Assembly: GCA_040880725.1 (NCBI GenBank)
Contig: JBBDHV010000001.1
Coordinates: 1-51,620, forward strand
Reading direction: 5' to 3'
DNA length: 51,620 nt
Source of the DNA: DATHWB01 sp040880725
GTDB taxonomy: Bacteria; Actinomycetota; Acidimicrobiia; Spongiisociales; ZC4RG35
In this document: positions 50,568 through 51,620 of the stretch, in pieces
Layout: every line of letters starts with the position of its first letter
Position numbering within the stretch: the first letter of the stretch is position 1
Made by a program: the position numbers and the translations under genes
Notes under the pieces: generated by a model
Databases searched by the model: none
The model's input: the letters and a program-made list of their open reading frames with translations, nothing else
What the model was told of the DNA's origin: nothing

Positions 50568-51071
50568 GTGATCAGTGTCGGGCCTGATACGGCCCTCGTG
50601 ATCGTCGGCATCGCCGTCGCTGTCGTCGTCGCCTGGGGTTCCTCGATTTCGATCCGCTCGGCGGCTCGGGGCCCCCGGTGGGCTCTGGCACACCTCGCCA
50701 CGGTTCGACCGGTCGTCCTGGGCGGTGTTGCGGCAGGGCTTCTGCTGACGTTTCTGGTGCGCCCGCTGTGGGTGGGACTCGCCGTCCTGTACGTGGCAAT
50801 GACGGTGCTTCTTCTCGCTGCGATGCTGCGACGGGCGCTGGTGAAGCTGGAGGATGCGGGGGGTTTCGACGACCTTCCGCTCGAGCGGCGTCGTCATATC
50901 GTGCGTCGGGCTCGGACCCTCATCCTCATTGCCGGAGTCGTTCTCGCGGCGATCGGTACCGGCGGATCGGTCGCAGGTGCGGGCGCGGTGGCCTGGATCC
51001 CGGCCATCCTCGGCATCGCCCTCGTCGTCACGGCCCTTGCGTTGTCGGCCGAACAACGCACCGAGGGCTGA
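50568..51071 (+). CDS. Uncharacterised integral membrane protein
   Basis: 167 residues from GTG 50568, 3 bases after htpX. Four to five hydrophobic segments (about 7-24, 48-64, 68-88, 117-135, 138-158) separated by an Arg/Glu-rich cytoplasmic loop (LVKLEDAGGFDDLPLERRRHIVRR). Not recognised; probably co-transcribed with htpX. Confidence 0.65.
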   Translation: MISVGPDTALVIVGIAVAVVVAWGSSISIRSAARGPRWALAHLATVRPVVLGGVAAGLLLTFLVRPLWVGLAVLYVAMTVLLLAAMLRRALVKLEDAGGFDDLPLERRRHIVRRARTLILIAGVVLAAIGTGGSVAGAGAVAWIPAILGIALVVTALALSAEQRTEG

Positions 51072-51087
51072 TCTGGGCGGTTCTGCG

Positions 51088-51117
51088 TTGGTCCAGAACC
51101 GGGCGTTCCGTTATGAT
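51088..51117 (+). promoter_or_regulatory. Promoter of the tRNA cluster
   Basis: TTGGTC (51088-51093), 18-base spacer, TATGAT (51112-51117), 28 bases before tRNA-Tyr. It is the clearest sigma70-type box pair in the window. Confidence 0.65.
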
Positions 51118-51145
51118 CCCTCCGCCTCGGCGAAGTCCGGGACGA

Positions 51146-51228
51146 GCCGGGATGCCCGAGCGGCCAAAGGGAGCAGACTGTAAATCTGCCGGCGTAAGCC
51201 TTCGGAGGTTCAAATCCTTCTCCCGGCA
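51146..51228 (+). tRNA. tRNA-Tyr (GTA)
   Basis: Acceptor GCCGGGA/TCCCGGC with A73, anticodon stem GCAGA/TCTGC with loop CTGTAAA (anticodon GTA), a long variable arm as in bacterial tRNA-Tyr, and T loop TTCAAAT. 83 bases; CCA is not encoded. Confidence 0.97.
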
Positions 51229-51249
51229 CGGTGCAAGGGCACCAACCAG

Positions 51250-51321
<72 letters not shown>

Positions 51322-51427
51322 CTGCGGGTCGGCAGACTCGCACCGCGCTTGCTGGCGTGCGACGGCGCACGGCAGACAGTGGCGGGAATTGCACGGTGGA
51401 ACGTCGAGCGGACGCCGCAGTGCATGA

Positions 51428-51501
51428 GGCGGCGTAGCTCAGTTGGTGAGAGCGCTCGACTCATAATCGAGAGGTCGGCAGTTCGAGTCTGCCCGCCGCT
51501 A
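51428..51501 (+). tRNA. tRNA-Met (CAT), elongator type
   Basis: Acceptor GGCGGCG/CGCCGCT (first pair G-U), anticodon stem CTCGA/TCGAG with loop CTCATAA (anticodon CAT), T arm GGCAG/CTGCC, A73. The paired position 1-72 argues for elongator and not initiator Met. No encoded CCA. The 106 bases between tRNA-Thr and this tRNA hold no recognisable feature. Confidence 0.93.
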
Positions 51502-51569
51502 CGTACCCCCCGAGGGAGCCTCCCGAGGGACGTCAGCAACATCCGACAACGGGAAAGGAAGCCGAGCAA

Positions 51570-51620
51570 ATGGGCAAGGCGAAGTTTGAGCGTAGTAAGC
51601 CGCATGTGAATGTTGGGACG
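51570..51620 (+). CDS. tuf: Elongation factor Tu, N-terminal end (partial)
   Basis: ATG 51570 gives MGKAKFERSKPHVNVGT, the EF-Tu N-terminus up to just before the G1 loop, then the window ends. GGAAAGGAAG 8 bases upstream is the ribosome-binding site. Its upstream neighbours are tRNA-Tyr, tRNA-Thr and tRNA-Met, the arrangement of a tufB-type locus, whereas the window's start holds the end of a tuf in front of rpsJ. Confidence 0.93.
   Translation, partial: MGKAKFERSKPHVNVGT

Overview
The window is high-GC bacterial DNA from an actinobacterium, most plausibly a member of Acidimicrobiia or a related deep lineage. The evidence is the actinobacterial S10-spc-alpha ribosomal gene order, an F420-dependent (LLM) oxidoreductase, S-layer-homology repeats of the type common in Acidimicrobiia, a LexA box of the TCGAAC-N4-GTTCGA type, the alr-tsaE-tsaB-rimI-tsaD-groES-groEL order and frequent GTG/TTG starts. 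The taxonomic placement is inference. The sequence looks like a draft or metagenome contig: both ends lie inside tuf genes, and there is an N gap followed by a pure C run at 28137-28169.

Region by region. Bases 1-12131 hold the end of tuf, then the S10 and spc ribosomal clusters (rpsJ to rplO), secY, adk and map, nearly all translationally coupled. Bases 12119-14718 interrupt the usual map-infA-rpmJ order with a 118-bp repeat element, a methyltransferase-like gene and an SOS-controlled dinB; infA is absent. Bases 14904-17775 hold rpmJ-rpsM-rpsK-rpsD-rpoA-rplQ and a strong terminator. Bases 17798-21691 hold an SDR-GFA fusion, coaA, a Nudix hydrolase, a Yip1-like membrane protein and truA, followed by a second 118-bp repeat. 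Bases 21833-26333 hold rplM-rpsI-glmM, then a glmS ribozyme and glmS. Bases 26355-33700 hold acpS, a CoA transferase, nnr, alr, a gutted uracil-DNA glycosylase gene, and the t6A/ribosome-modification genes tsaE, tsaB, rimI and tsaD. Bases 33705-35821 hold a double-CIRCE groESL operon.

Bases 35913-44782, all on the minus strand, form a one-carbon gene cluster: formate-tetrahydrofolate ligase (fhs), a secreted GH26/SLH protein, a three-gene NAD-linked formate dehydrogenase, and a methylenetetrahydrofolate reductase-like gene. The formate dehydrogenase is the most unusual system here. Its catalytic subunit reads through an in-frame TGA as selenocysteine, with a clear bacterial SECIS hairpin at the same spacing as E. 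coli fdhF. The protein is also split: the N-terminal [4Fe-4S] domain that normally begins the molybdopterin subunit sits at the C-terminus of a separate NuoG-like subunit, encoded two genes downstream beyond a NuoE-NuoF fusion.

Bases 44883-51071 hold rraA, glgA, an LLM oxidoreductase, a MidA-like methyltransferase, a lipoprotein, htpX and a membrane protein. Bases 51088-51620 hold tRNA-Tyr, tRNA-Thr, tRNA-Met and the start of a tuf gene.
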